Part shown: positions 8,215-15,575 of the stretch, one piece after another
Position numbering within the stretch: position 1 is the stretch's first letter
Layout: each line of letters opens with the position of its first letter
Assembly: GCA_047616645.1 (NCBI GenBank)
Contig: JBLHIH010000030.1
Location: forward strand, 1 to 34,358
Direction of reading: 5' to 3'
From: JAHRVQ01 sp047616645
GTDB lineage: Bacteria; Pseudomonadota; Gammaproteobacteria; Pseudomonadales; Azotimanducaceae
DNA: 34,358 bases
Made by a program: the position numbers and the translations under genes
The notes under the pieces: generated by a model
Seen by the model: only the letters and a program-made list of their open reading frames with translations
Database searches by the model: none
What the model was told of the DNA's origin: nothing

Positions 8215-8635
8215 AACCCTAAACTATCTCGTTACAAGGGTTGTTAGAATGCGTTAAAACCAAACACTATTATTGCTGTCCATATCGTAGACGCGTCTTT
8301 AAAGTGATGGGTTAATGAGAGCAATGAGACTTACGCTCTATTACGTGGATATTTACCTTTTGTTCTATATCAAAAAATAATTTAGGCAGGGATACACCGT
8401 ATGGGAGCGCTCATCAATACATCTGTCACTATCACAAAAAGCCTCCTTAATGGTTAGTATTATTTATACAATAATATTTTACATTAGCAGTGGCAAGTAA
8501 AAATTTTATTCAAGTAAATACTGGTAGATAATAACGCCAAAAATGACATTAGATCCTTGTGGGTTAAGGTTAATCGCGAAATACATTCCTCGCTTAGACT
8601 CTACATTCATAACCCCACTTTATTATTTTCCTGTC

Positions 8636-8651
8636 TGAATAGCGCTATTCA
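8636..8651. promoter_or_regulatory. Perfect 16-bp palindrome upstream of the small basic protein
   Basis: TGAATAGCGCTATTCA is its own reverse complement. It could be an operator for a dimeric regulator or, in RNA, a 6-bp stem closing GCGC. It sits 16 bp upstream of the minigene Shine-Dalgarno and ~83 bp upstream of the 35-residue gene. The regulator is unknown. Confidence 0.45.
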
Positions 8652-8681
8652 TGCTAGTTTTGAAACAGGAGGAAACTGCCA

Positions 8682-8693
8682 ATGAAAAATTAA
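8682..8693 (+). other. Three-codon minigene (Met-Lys-Asn-stop) with consensus Shine-Dalgarno
   Basis: AGGAGG at 8667-8672 is followed after 9 nt by ATG AAA AAT TAA. The ribosome-binding site is the best consensus match I noticed in the window, yet it leads to only three codons. The stop lies 40 bp before the ATG of the lysine-rich protein. It may be a leader for translational coupling, ribosome stalling or mRNA protection; that is inference. Confidence 0.45.
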
Positions 8694-8733
8694 GCCTCTA
8701 AACAATCATTTAACCCGTTTACAGGAGAATTAT

Positions 8734-8841
8734 ATGGCTAAGGGAAAAGACAAACGCAAATCCGCTGATAAAACAAAGGCTCAAAAAACCTTGAAAGAGA
8801 AACGAAAAGAGAAAAAGGAGAAACCGAAAAGTACTTTTTAA
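8734..8841 (+). CDS. 35-residue lysine-rich microprotein
   Basis: The reading frame from ATG 8734 to TAA 8839 encodes 35 residues, about 40% lysine, with no cysteine or tryptophan and no hydrophobic segment. A good ribosome-binding site (AGGAG at 8723-8727) lies 6 nt upstream, and a strong terminator follows 12 bp after the stop, so it looks like a self-contained short transcript. The C-terminal half is an almost unbroken helix of Lys/Glu/Arg (LKEKRKEKKEK). I recall similar short lysine-rich proteins in other proteobacteria but no assigned function. Such charge suggests nucleic-acid or ribosome contact, which is speculation. The chance that this is a real gene is good because of the ribosome-binding site and terminator, not because of the composition. 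Confidence 0.75.
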   Translation: MAKGKDKRKSADKTKAQKTLKEKRKEKKEKPKSTF

Positions 8842-8853
8842 GTAGAGACTTGT

Positions 8854-8889
8854 AAAAGACACCGGGCTTTTAGCCTGGTGTCTTTTTTT
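8854..8889. terminator. Bidirectional terminator between the microprotein gene and serC
   Basis: A stem AAAAGACACC-G-GGC / GCC-T-GGTGTCTTTT (8854-8867 and 8873-8886) closes on a TTTTA loop, with one G·T wobble, and is followed by seven T residues on the plus strand. The A-run on the left gives a TTTT tail on the minus strand, so it can also stop serC transcription. Confidence 0.9.
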
Positions 8890-8890
8890 A

Positions 8891-10042
8891 CTAATCATTT
8901 TTAAGTGTGCTAAATGCCCAATCTAACCATGGCAACAAACGTTCTATATCGCTAGATTCAACGGTAGCGCCGCCCCATATGCGCAGTCCGGTAGGTGCAT
9001 CTCGATGCCCGCCAATATCAAAAGCGACAGTTTCCTTATCCAACAGTATTACAATCGCCTTCACAAATGATGCTTGTTTGTCTTCTGTTTGATTTAGAAA
9101 CCATGGGTCAACGATTTTTAGGCAAATTGAAGTCGATGATCTGATGTTTTCTGATACTGCTAGAAAATCAGCCCACTCTGATTTATCTATCCAATGACTG
9201 ATAACACTTAAGTTTGCCTGAGATCGTTCAATAAGTTTATCGAGCCCACCTATACGCTTGCTCCAATTTAAAGCATCAAGTTGATCTTCCACCGCCAGCA
9301 TCGATGGGGTATTGATAGTCGCCCCGCTGAATATACTTTTATCCAGTTTACTGTTTTTAGTTAGTCGAAATATCTTCGGAAGGGGCCAAGAGGGGGTATA
9401 ACTTTCCAATCTTTCGACAGCCCTTGGAGACAGCGCCAGCATTCCTTGGCCTGCTTCTCCTCCAAGTACCTTCTGCCATGACCAGGTAACGACATCTAGT
9501 TTGTCCCAATCAAGTGGCATAGCAAACACTGCAGAGGTTGCATCGCAAAATGTGAGACCGGCCCTGTTTGATGGTATCCAGTCTGCGTTAGGTACTTTCA
9601 CTCCCGCGGTTGTTCCGTTCCAAGTAAATACGATGTCGTGATCAAAATTTACAGAAGCCAGATCAGGAAGCTCCCCATAGGCTGCATTAATATCTTGAAC
9701 ATCATTCAACCTTAATTGTTTTTGGATGTCATTTAGCCACCCTTGGCCAAAGCTTTCCCATGACAGCACGTCAACGCCCCGTGGGCCTAACATCGACCAA
9801 ATAGCCATCTCAAACGCACCTGTATCAGAGCCAGGTACTATGGCTAGAAGGTAATCTTCTGGTATCCCTAGTATTTCTTTACTCAGGTTTATTAACTCAG
9901 CTAGTTTAGCCTTCTCTGCCTTTGCTCGGTGAGATCTACCGAGACTCATAGTCGGTAAATTTTGAACCGACCAGCCAGGTCGTTTTGAAGTCGGGCCTGA
10001 TGAAAAACAAGGGTTAAGGGGTTTTTGTTCTGGCTGTCTCAT
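8891..10042 (-). CDS. serC: Phosphoserine aminotransferase, Methanosarcina/alphaproteobacterial-type subfamily
   Basis: SerC converts 3-phosphohydroxypyruvate and glutamate to phosphoserine and 2-oxoglutarate, the second step of serine synthesis, and its branch also serves pyridoxal phosphate synthesis. The 383-residue sequence begins NPCFSSGPTSKRPGW and contains SWQKVLGGEAGQGMLALSPRAVERL near residue 190-215, where the lysine should bind pyridoxal phosphate. It ends with a GGHRDAPTGLRIWGGATVE region near 345-365. These features fit the longer SerC subfamily found in alphaproteobacteria and methanogens (TIGR01365-like) rather than the ~360-residue enteric form. It stands alone, with no serA or pdxB nearby. 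It runs toward the lysine-rich gene and shares a bidirectional terminator with it. Function is firm at the family level; origin by transfer is possible but untested. Confidence 0.87.
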   Translation of the reverse strand: MRQPEQKPLNPCFSSGPTSKRPGWSVQNLPTMSLGRSHRAKAEKAKLAELINLSKEILGIPEDYLLAIVPGSDTGAFEMAIWSMLGPRGVDVLSWESFGQGWLNDIQKQLRLNDVQDINAAYGELPDLASVNFDHDIVFTWNGTTAGVKVPNADWIPSNRAGLTFCDATSAVFAMPLDWDKLDVVTWSWQKVLGGEAGQGMLALSPRAVERLESYTPSWPLPKIFRLTKNSKLDKSIFSGATINTPSMLAVEDQLDALNWSKRIGGLDKLIERSQANLSVISHWIDKSEWADFLAVSENIRSSTSICLKIVDPWFLNQTEDKQASFVKAIVILLDKETVAFDIGGHRDAPTGLRIWGGATVESSDIERLLPWLDWAFSTLKND

Positions 10043-10223
10043 GATAATGCTCGAAGGTTTATTTGGCTCGAACCTTAGCTTAAGTCAGGATTCATCGCCA
10101 AGGATTTAGATTCATCCTTGTTATTCAATTGTTTCATGATACATAGGAGAAATAATTCGACACTATATCAATAGATTACATGATATTCTCCTCCGAATTT
10201 AACTGCCATGATGATAGTGTTCT

Positions 10224-10556
10224 ATGACTTCTAAGCCAGATATTAGGCTTGACCACATTAATTTATTAGCAACTAATCCTGAATGGTTAGCTGATTGGTA
10301 TGCCGAAAATTTTGGATTTCAAGCCAAAGATGGTTTTGTTTTTGGTCCAGGAACCCTTCTGGTGTTCGAGAAAGGTGAGCCATTAGATTATAAAGGCAAT
10401 GTGCATTTTGGCTTTCGATGTGGAGAGCGTGACTCTGTTGTTAGTTGGGCTGATAAATTTAGTGCCAGCCTAGAGCAAGATGATGTCTACTGTGCATTCA
10501 AAACTAAAGACCCGGAAGGAAATGTGTTTGAAGTCTATTGGGAAGCTGGAGAGTGA
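10224..10556 (+). CDS. VOC-superfamily (glyoxalase-like) small protein
   Basis: The 110-residue protein is a single vicinal-oxygen-chelate module pair. It opens DHINLLATNPEWLADWYAENFGF, the usual first beta-alpha unit with a His metal ligand (His11), and ends with KDPEGNVFEVYWE, where the Glu in the last strand is the typical second ligand. VOC proteins include glyoxalases, dioxygenases and antibiotic-binding proteins; the substrate cannot be told from sequence. Its TGA overlaps the GTG start proposed for the next gene, so the two are probably translationally coupled. The 181-bp divergent gap from serC carries a 7-bp inverted repeat (AGGAGAA/TTCTCCT) about 40 bp apart that might be regulatory. 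Confidence 0.8.
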   Translation: MTSKPDIRLDHINLLATNPEWLADWYAENFGFQAKDGFVFGPGTLLVFEKGEPLDYKGNVHFGFRCGERDSVVSWADKFSASLEQDDVYCAFKTKDPEGNVFEVYWEAGE

Positions 10557-11815
10557 TTAATAAGTTGAACAAAGAATATCGAATTGCACTGTTGATGGCG
10601 ATTTCTGCGATGTTTACTTTAGCGGGGTATGAATTTGTTCGCTCAGCTTCAACTGTCCTATTCAAAGCGGCTTATGGGGCTGAAAACCTGCCGCTTGTAA
10701 TGGCTGCAATGCCCATTGTTGTTCTCTTAGGGATCTCGCTATATAACAAAATATTGAGTGAACTAGGCCCTCGAAGAACATTAGTAGTGACATCTTTGGG
10801 GTCAGGGCTCATTATATTTTGTTGTTACATACTGCTAATAAATGGCAGTAAAGTCGTAACACCATTCTTATATCTTACGAAAGAACTCTACATCGTTTTA
10901 TTAATCGAACAGTATTGGAGTTATATCAACTCATCCTTAAGTCCTTCAAGTGCCAAAAAATTAAACGGTCCCGTAGCAGGCGTTGCAGGAATCGGGAGCG
11001 CCTTAGGCGGCACTTTAGTTGGATTGAGTGCCGGGACGCTGGGAACAGAATCAATGGTACTCATTTCTGCATTTTTTCTTCTGCCTGCAGTCTTTGTAGC
11101 AAACTACACTTACCAACATAATGGTGAACCCCTACCTAGTGAAAAAGAAGTAAACAAAAAGGAAACTAGTAAAAAGGAACCAAATAAAAACGAATCTACG
11201 ATGGGTTGGTCATGGTTGAGAAAGAACCCCACCTTGGGTTATTTGTTGGTCGTAGTACTCTTGTCCCAATTATTATCTGCAGTTTTAGATCTGAAGTTTC
11301 AGTCACTTCTATCTATCGAATATGCTGGTAGAATTGATGAAGAAACAGCGTTCCAAGGCTGGTTTTGGGGAACCTTGAATACCTCAGTGCTGATACTACA
11401 ATTTGTGATAGTTCCCATGCTACTGAGCTTCGTGGCCTTGCGATGGATTCATGTCTTAATGCCAGTGATACATCTTTTTGCCATTGCAATAGCAGTTTAT
11501 GAGCCTAACGTTTTTACCGTAGGACTGGCATTTTTCCTTTTTAAGGCATTCGACTATTCCTTATTTCGAGCAGCTAAAGAGATACTGTATGTGCCTTTAA
11601 GTTTTGATGAAAGATATCGTACAAAGCAAATTATAGATGTATTTGGTAATCGAGCAGGAAAAGGTGCTACATCCGTTATCATTGTTCTTTTACAAAGGGC
11701 AGGGGTAATGGTAAATAATTACTATCTAGCAGCAGGTTTTGCTGCTGTCATCGTTTGGCTGATCATGATATTTCCTCTCACGAAGCATGTTTCAAAAAAC
11801 CACCTGTATGACTAG
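10553..11815 (+). CDS. Npt1/Npt2 (Tlc-like) family membrane transporter
   Basis: About 420 residues form roughly 10-12 membrane helices. Early EFVRSASTVLFKAAYG and late FDYSLFRAAKEILYVPLSFDERYRTKQIIDVFGNRAGKG stretches resemble the Npt1/Npt2 nucleotide-transporter family, related to the ATP/ADP translocases of intracellular bacteria. Free-living members exist and their substrate is usually unknown. A hydrophilic loop near residues 195-215 is built from a 15-bp in-frame tandem repeat. The start is uncertain: GTG at 10553 overlaps the TGA of the VOC gene and is preferred because of coupling; TTG at 10565 and TTG at 10538 are alternatives, all before the first membrane helix. The gene overlaps the following GNAT gene by 8 bp, so VOC, transporter and GNAT probably form one unit. 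Confidence 0.75.
   Translation: MINKLNKEYRIALLMAISAMFTLAGYEFVRSASTVLFKAAYGAENLPLVMAAMPIVVLLGISLYNKILSELGPRRTLVVTSLGSGLIIFCCYILLINGSKVVTPFLYLTKELYIVLLIEQYWSYINSSLSPSSAKKLNGPVAGVAGIGSALGGTLVGLSAGTLGTESMVLISAFFLLPAVFVANYTYQHNGEPLPSEKEVNKKETSKKEPNKNESTMGWSWLRKNPTLGYLLVVVLLSQLLSAVLDLKFQSLLSIEYAGRIDEETAFQGWFWGTLNTSVLILQFVIVPMLLSFVALRWIHVLMPVIHLFAIAIAVYEPNVFTVGLAFFLFKAFDYSLFRAAKEILYVPLSFDERYRTKQIIDVFGNRAGKGATSVIIVLLQRAGVMVNNYYLAAGFAAVIVWLIMIFPLTKHVSKNHLYD
11138..11197 (+). repeat. Four-unit 15-bp in-frame minisatellite in the transporter loop
   Basis: Units at 11138-11152, 11153-11167, 11168-11182 and 11183-11197 encode SEKEV, NKKET, SKKEP and NKNES. The period is exactly five codons, so length change would keep the frame. 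The encoded stretch is a charged, non-membrane loop. Confidence 0.8.
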
Positions 11816-12293
11816 CCAACTTTTAATTCAACAGCTGAGTCTAGAGGATTCTGTTAGTTATGGCCTAATTAGAGAGATGGCGAATAGTGATAAAAATTAC
11901 CGAGGGCATCGTGATAAGGAAAAAACCCTTTCCCCTTCAGAATTAAAAGTTATATTAAATTTCAATCAGAATGCCATTTCCTTAGGCGCCTTTCTGCACA
12001 ATGAACTTGTCGGCATAATATCAATGGGTTGGTTGTTAGAGGAATCTACACTCTTTGGGCTGTTTGTGACTAATGCTTGTAGAAGGCAAGGAATAGGGCG
12101 TAAATTATCAGAGAAAGTTGTGCAATTAGCGGGGGAAAAAGCGTCTAAAGTACTTAAACTGGAAGTGCTTCGTGAGAATGCGAGTGCACTCGCTTTGTAT
12201 GAGTCAATGGGGTTTTCATCCACTAGACGGAATCAGAAATCTCTTAAAATGATACTGGTTACTCACCCGCCGCCTTACTCAAATTTACGATAG
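11808..12293 (+). CDS. GNAT-family N-acetyltransferase
   Basis: The product, 161 residues from ATG 11808, has the GNAT fold: a LFGLFVTNACRRQGIGRKLSEKVVQLA segment carries the R/Q-x-x-G-x-G/A acetyl-CoA loop (RRQGIG), and VLRENASALALYESMGF is the usual C-terminal strand-helix. GNAT enzymes move an acetyl group from acetyl-CoA to an amine; the acceptor is unknown. ATG 11787 would add seven residues and increase overlap with the transporter; neither start has a clear ribosome-binding site. Its 3' end overlaps the convergent cyclic-nucleotide-binding gene by 35 bp. Confidence 0.78.
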   Translation: MTSQLLIQQLSLEDSVSYGLIREMANSDKNYRGHRDKEKTLSPSELKVILNFNQNAISLGAFLHNELVGIISMGWLLEESTLFGLFVTNACRRQGIGRKLSEKVVQLAGEKASKVLKLEVLRENASALALYESMGFSSTRRNQKSLKMILVTHPPPYSNLR

Positions 12294-12732
12294 TTTCATT
12301 TAAATGATCTAGTCTATTTATCAATACCTTAATAATATTGTCCTTTAGTTTTTCTCTAATAGAAATTTCTAGGTGTGTGAGAGTTGCTCTGTCGATTTCA
12401 AATACAATACAGTCCTCGGCTGAAATAACAGAGGTGGTTCTGGCGCGCTCTGTTAAAAATGATACTTCACCAAAAAAGTCTCCAGGGCCTAATGTTGCTA
12501 AGGTCTTACCGAGACCTTTACGTCTTACACTCACTTTACCCGCTAACAGGATGTAAAACGATTGATCTTGCCCTCCCTGACGGATAAGGGTTTCACCTTT
12601 TTTAACGAGGAAGAAATGTGAATGAAAGCCAGTGAGAATATCTTTCTCCTGACTATTAAAAGTATCAAAGAAATGAACCTTGTTCAGGATTTCCAAGAAT
12701 TTTTTGCTCGCTATTGGTTCTAATCTTTGCAT
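12259..12732 (-). CDS. Cyclic-nucleotide-binding (CRP-like sensor) domain protein
   Basis: The 157-residue protein is a single cNMP-binding domain. Its beta-roll contains LVKKGETLIRQGGQDQSFYILLAGKVSV at about residues 42-70 and the phosphate-binding cassette with FFGEVSFLTERARTTSVISAED near 85-110, where the Glu and Arg that bind the cyclic phosphate and ribose are present. There is no helix-turn-helix, unlike CRP; residues ~125-157 form a helical tail. It may act as a stand-alone sensor or partner protein, which is inference. The upstream 200 bp are divergent to an SDR gene and contain a short CATAC/GTATG hairpin. The 3' end is antisense to the end of the GNAT gene. Confidence 0.82.
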   Translation of the reverse strand: MQRLEPIASKKFLEILNKVHFFDTFNSQEKDILTGFHSHFFLVKKGETLIRQGGQDQSFYILLAGKVSVRRKGLGKTLATLGPGDFFGEVSFLTERARTTSVISAEDCIVFEIDRATLTHLEISIREKLKDNIIKVLINRLDHLNETIVNLSKAAGE

Positions 12733-12931
12733 AAGCGTACATTAATATGTGATTTATGAGCTGAAACATACCTAAGTATGTAAATTAAGTGTAGCCGAGA
12801 AGTTTGATTAAGCTTTCTATAAGTGATTATCAGTTGTGTAAATATCGGTGAATACAGATGATGATAGATGAAGAGAGATGTTAAGTTAGGGTATAAATCG
12901 TTCGTTAAGAAAGCAGTCAAATTGGAGAGGG

Positions 12932-13735
12932 ATGATGGCGGGATTGTTAGAAGGAAAAGTCGTAGTAGTCACTGGTGCAAGTCGTGGGATTGGAGAAGCT
13001 ATTGCCATTAGATATGCGATGGAAGGTGCCTCGGTAGTGGTTTCCGCTCGAACACTTAATGACGGAGATCACCCATTGTCAGGAGGAATAAATACGGTTG
13101 TTGAGCGTATTAAGAAGGGTGGTGGCAAGGCCGCTGCAGTGCGCTGTGATCTCGTTATAGAAAATCACCGTACTCATCTTATTTCAGAAACAGAAAAGCT
13201 ATTTGGCCCAGTTGACATCCTCGTCAACAATGCCGCTATTACCTACTTTATGACAGTTGATAAATTTAAACTCAATAGATTTGATCTTATGTTCGAAGTA
13301 CAGGTAAAAGCACCTTTTCACCTATCTCAATTGATTTTACCGAGCATGCAGGCGCGAAAATCAGGCAGGATATTAAATATTTCGTCGCACGCAGCCCTTC
13401 ACCCAGCTAAAGATGCGCCAAGTCGAGGAAGTGCGGTCTACGGTATGTGCAAAGCTGCGCTTGAGCGATTTACAACCGGCTTGGCCGCGGAGGTTTATGC
13501 TCAGCATATCGGCGTAAATGTAATTTCACCTGGATTGGTTGCGACACCTGGGGTTGTTCATCATAATCTCATCACACAAGACACGCCAGATGACGCGGTG
13601 ACCCCCGTTGAAGACATGGCTGAAGCTTGCTTGCGCCTTGTTCATGGATCAGCTCAGGATTTTACAGGTTTGATAACCTATGCGGACGAAATGATAAGCA
13701 ATTATAAGCTCAGCCCTAAGAATCTCGCCTATTAG
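12932..13735 (+). CDS. Short-chain dehydrogenase/reductase (SDR)
   Basis: The 267-residue protein is a classical SDR: TGASRGIG at residues 14-21 (NAD(P) binding), VNNAA at 98-102, a NISSHAA segment with the catalytic serine near 151, and YGMCK with Tyr170 and Lys174. The sequence VSARTLNDG after the second strand, with an Arg, hints at NADP preference, which is inference. The substrate is unknown; the C-terminal region resembles SDRs acting on lipid-like or coenzyme A substrates only in a general way. A second ATG at 12935 has better spacing from the GGAGAGGG ribosome-binding site and may be the real start. The stop is 1 bp from the convergent stop of the split desaturase-type gene. Confidence 0.87.
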   Translation: MMAGLLEGKVVVVTGASRGIGEAIAIRYAMEGASVVVSARTLNDGDHPLSGGINTVVERIKKGGGKAAAVRCDLVIENHRTHLISETEKLFGPVDILVNNAAITYFMTVDKFKLNRFDLMFEVQVKAPFHLSQLILPSMQARKSGRILNISSHAALHPAKDAPSRGSAVYGMCKAALERFTTGLAAEVYAQHIGVNVISPGLVATPGVVHHNLITQDTPDDAVTPVEDMAEACLRLVHGSAQDFTGLITYADEMISNYKLSPKNLAY

Positions 13736-13736
13736 C

Positions 13737-14542
13737 TCACTTTATCGATGGTTGTTTTAAAAGGGTGAGGAGTTGGATACATTCATTTTTACTTTCAAAG
13801 CCCTGTTCCCCAAATTGAATATGCTTGGCCTTCGCTTTGTAAGTCCTGAAAATTTTGTCCCATAGGCTAAAGTTAAAACCAAAATTACTATTTGCTTCTC
13901 CATTTTTATTCGAATGATGAATGCTGTGCATATCTGGCGTAACAATCAGCGTTCTCAAAATAGCATCTAATTTACCATTCAATTTGATGTTGCCATGATT
14001 AAACATAGCCATGGCGTTTAAGACAATTTCGAATATTAAGACCGCTATTACCGGAGCACCTATTAGGCAAATCACTGTTATTTTAATAAACATCGAAATA
14101 ACAATTTTGATTAGATGAAAGCGAAAACCAGTCGTGAGGTCATAGTCTAAATCTGTATGGTGTACGCGGTGAAATCTCCAGAGCAAGGGGATTGCATGAA
14201 ATAGTCTATGTTGTAAAAAATCACGAAATCCAGAATGATTACGGTGCAAAAAATGATTAAGCTGTGATTTATTTTTAGATAATTAAATAGGCCCCAATTT
14301 TTCTCTTCCACAATTAAGGCAGCACCTAAGGCTCCCATGGAAAGGATAATGCTTAGTATTAGACTGTTGATAATCAGTAAGCTGAAGTTATCTTTCCATC
14401 TCCTTAATTTTGAATAGTACAACTCTCTTTTAGGTGCATAATTTTCCCTCAGGAGTATCAAACAAAACACCGCAAAAAAGACAGCTAAACGCAGCCATGA
14501 ATCGAGGTTGACAGAGGAAAATAGTATTTCTAATGCTTTCAC
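13737..14542 (-). pseudogene. Sterol desaturase / fatty acid hydroxylase family gene split by a frameshift
   Basis: Two overlapping minus-strand frames make one protein. The N-terminal part starts at ATG 14542 (membrane helices, ending in VIILDFVIF). The C-terminal part carries the three histidine boxes HRLFH, HRVHH and HSIHH typical of this membrane-bound di-iron family, ending at TGA 13737. They join at a run of six T (minus strand; plus-strand A run 14215-14220). One extra T, or a -1 ribosomal slip after the TTT codon, restores LDFVIFLQHRLFHAIPLLWRFHRVHH, which fits the family. Without it, the N-terminal frame runs on to a stop at 14147 and lacks all histidine boxes. Sequencing error, a true null allele and programmed slippage are all possible. 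The total length of about 268 residues is normal for the family. Confidence 0.85.
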
Positions 14543-14566
14543 CTATCATCCTTTTATTGTTCATCT

Positions 14567-15493
14567 TTAATTCGATAAGCCGATTTCTGCAGGGTTAAAC
14601 GGGGTTTTTTGATAGACGTAGTAGTTTAACCAATTTAAAAACAGCAAATTCCCATGGCTTTTCCATGTAACAAGGGGATCCTTAGCCGGATCGTTATTCG
14701 GGAAATAATTTTCTGGAATTGTTGGAGAATTACCCGCCTGCAAATCACGTTCATACTCGTCTTTTAAACACAGGGGTTCATATTCAGAATGGCCGGTTAC
14801 GAATAGTTGTTTACCGTCTTTGCGAGCGACGATATAAGGACCAGCAATCGTTGATTCTGCGATCAATTCTAAGTCATCATGCTTCAATATTTCTTTCAGA
14901 GGCACTTCCGCATAGCGTGAGTGGGGCGCATTAAAAACGTCATCAAAACCACGTACTATTGGGGCTAGTGGATTGATTAGATGGTGTGGGTAAACACCAG
15001 AGATTTTCTTGTCTAGCACGTTTTTTTGAATACCATAAAGGTGGTACATCGCAGCTTGTACACCCCAACAGAGAAACATGGTGGATGTTACATTTGCTAA
15101 ACTCCAATCTAACACTCTAGTGAGTTCAGGCCAAAATGAGACGCTCGAAAAATCTATTTGACCTAAAGGTGCACCAGTAATAATGAGACCGTCATATTTT
15201 TCGTGCTGAATTTCATCATAGGATTTATAGAAAGCATCCATATGTTCTATCGGTGTATTTTTTGAGGGTTTGTTATCAACCCTCATCAACTCGACATCTA
15301 ATTGTATTGGTGAGTTGGCTAACATCCGTAAAAGGTGAATTTCAGTTTCAATTTTTTTTGGCATCAAGTTGAGAATGAGGATTCTTAGTGGACGCATGTC
15401 CTGATCAGCCGCGTCAGAACTAGAGATGCAGAAAACATTTTCTTTTTGTAGCGTTTCCCTGGCAGGTAAATTATTGGGTATTCTAATCGGCAT
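14567..15493 (-). CDS. metA: Homoserine O-succinyltransferase
   Basis: The 308-residue sequence opens MPIRIPNNLPARETL, the canonical MetA start, which fixes the ATG. The catalytic triad residues fall at the E. coli positions: Cys142 (FLCWGVQA), His235 and Glu237 (VTGHSEYE). Position 111 is glycine (TGAPLGQ); in this family Gly111 is linked to succinyl-CoA use and Glu111 to acetyl-CoA use, so succinylation of homoserine is the better prediction. This is the first committed step of methionine synthesis in the cytoplasm. Expression should be controlled by the SAM-II riboswitch and Shine-Dalgarno-sequestering hairpin just upstream, so excess SAM lowers synthesis. The 5' neighbour is the SDR gene on the same strand, but a separate promoter is visible. 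A 24-bp gap separates its end from the frameshifted desaturase-type gene. Confidence 0.95.
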   Translation of the reverse strand: MPIRIPNNLPARETLQKENVFCISSSDAADQDMRPLRILILNLMPKKIETEIHLLRMLANSPIQLDVELMRVDNKPSKNTPIEHMDAFYKSYDEIQHEKYDGLIITGAPLGQIDFSSVSFWPELTRVLDWSLANVTSTMFLCWGVQAAMYHLYGIQKNVLDKKISGVYPHHLINPLAPIVRGFDDVFNAPHSRYAEVPLKEILKHDDLELIAESTIAGPYIVARKDGKQLFVTGHSEYEPLCLKDEYERDLQAGNSPTIPENYFPNNDPAKDPLVTWKSHGNLLFLNWLNYYVYQKTPFNPAEIGLSN

Positions 15494-15501
15494 TACTAAT
15501 T

Positions 15502-15568
15502 CCTACTTTATTTTGCAAATGTCATCACGATTGTTCGTTAATCGCTTAATTGTTGATGCTAAAGTAGG
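15502..15568 (-). promoter_or_regulatory. Shine-Dalgarno-sequestering hairpin of metA (riboswitch expression platform)
   Basis: On the minus strand CCTACTTTA (15568-15560) is a perfect 9-bp complement of TAAAGTAGG (15510-15502), which contains the metA Shine-Dalgarno. Two inner stems nest inside: CATCA (15558-15554) with TGATG (15527-15523), and CGATT (15544-15540) with AATCG (15532-15528), 7-nt loop. Formation would block metA translation. Confidence 0.75.
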
Positions 15569-15575
15569 CTTTATG

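Larger units (their letters stand above)
8215..8733. other. 519-bp intergenic region: rsgA upstream and leader of the small basic protein
   Basis: No ordinary gene was found here. The first ~250 bp should hold the rsgA promoter. Around 8457-8485 is an AT-rich 7-bp inverted repeat (TATTATT/AATAATA, 5-nt loop). The last ~100 bp contain a perfect 16-bp palindrome, a consensus Shine-Dalgarno followed by a three-codon reading frame, and then the ribosome-binding site of the small basic protein; these have their own entries. No tRNA or known riboswitch was recognised. Confidence 0.5.

Noticed and set aside
12733..12931. Possible CRP-type operator between the cNMP-binding gene and the SDR
   Set aside because: TGTGA occurs, but the matching TCACA half-site at the right spacing is absent.
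14215..14220. Classical dual-tRNA slippery heptamer in the desaturase-type gene
   Set aside because: The letters resemble T TTT TTA, but in the actual zero frame the codons are ATT TTT TAC, so the two-tRNA slip does not re-pair well. Single-tRNA or transcriptional slippage stays possible, but programmed frameshifting is not claimed.
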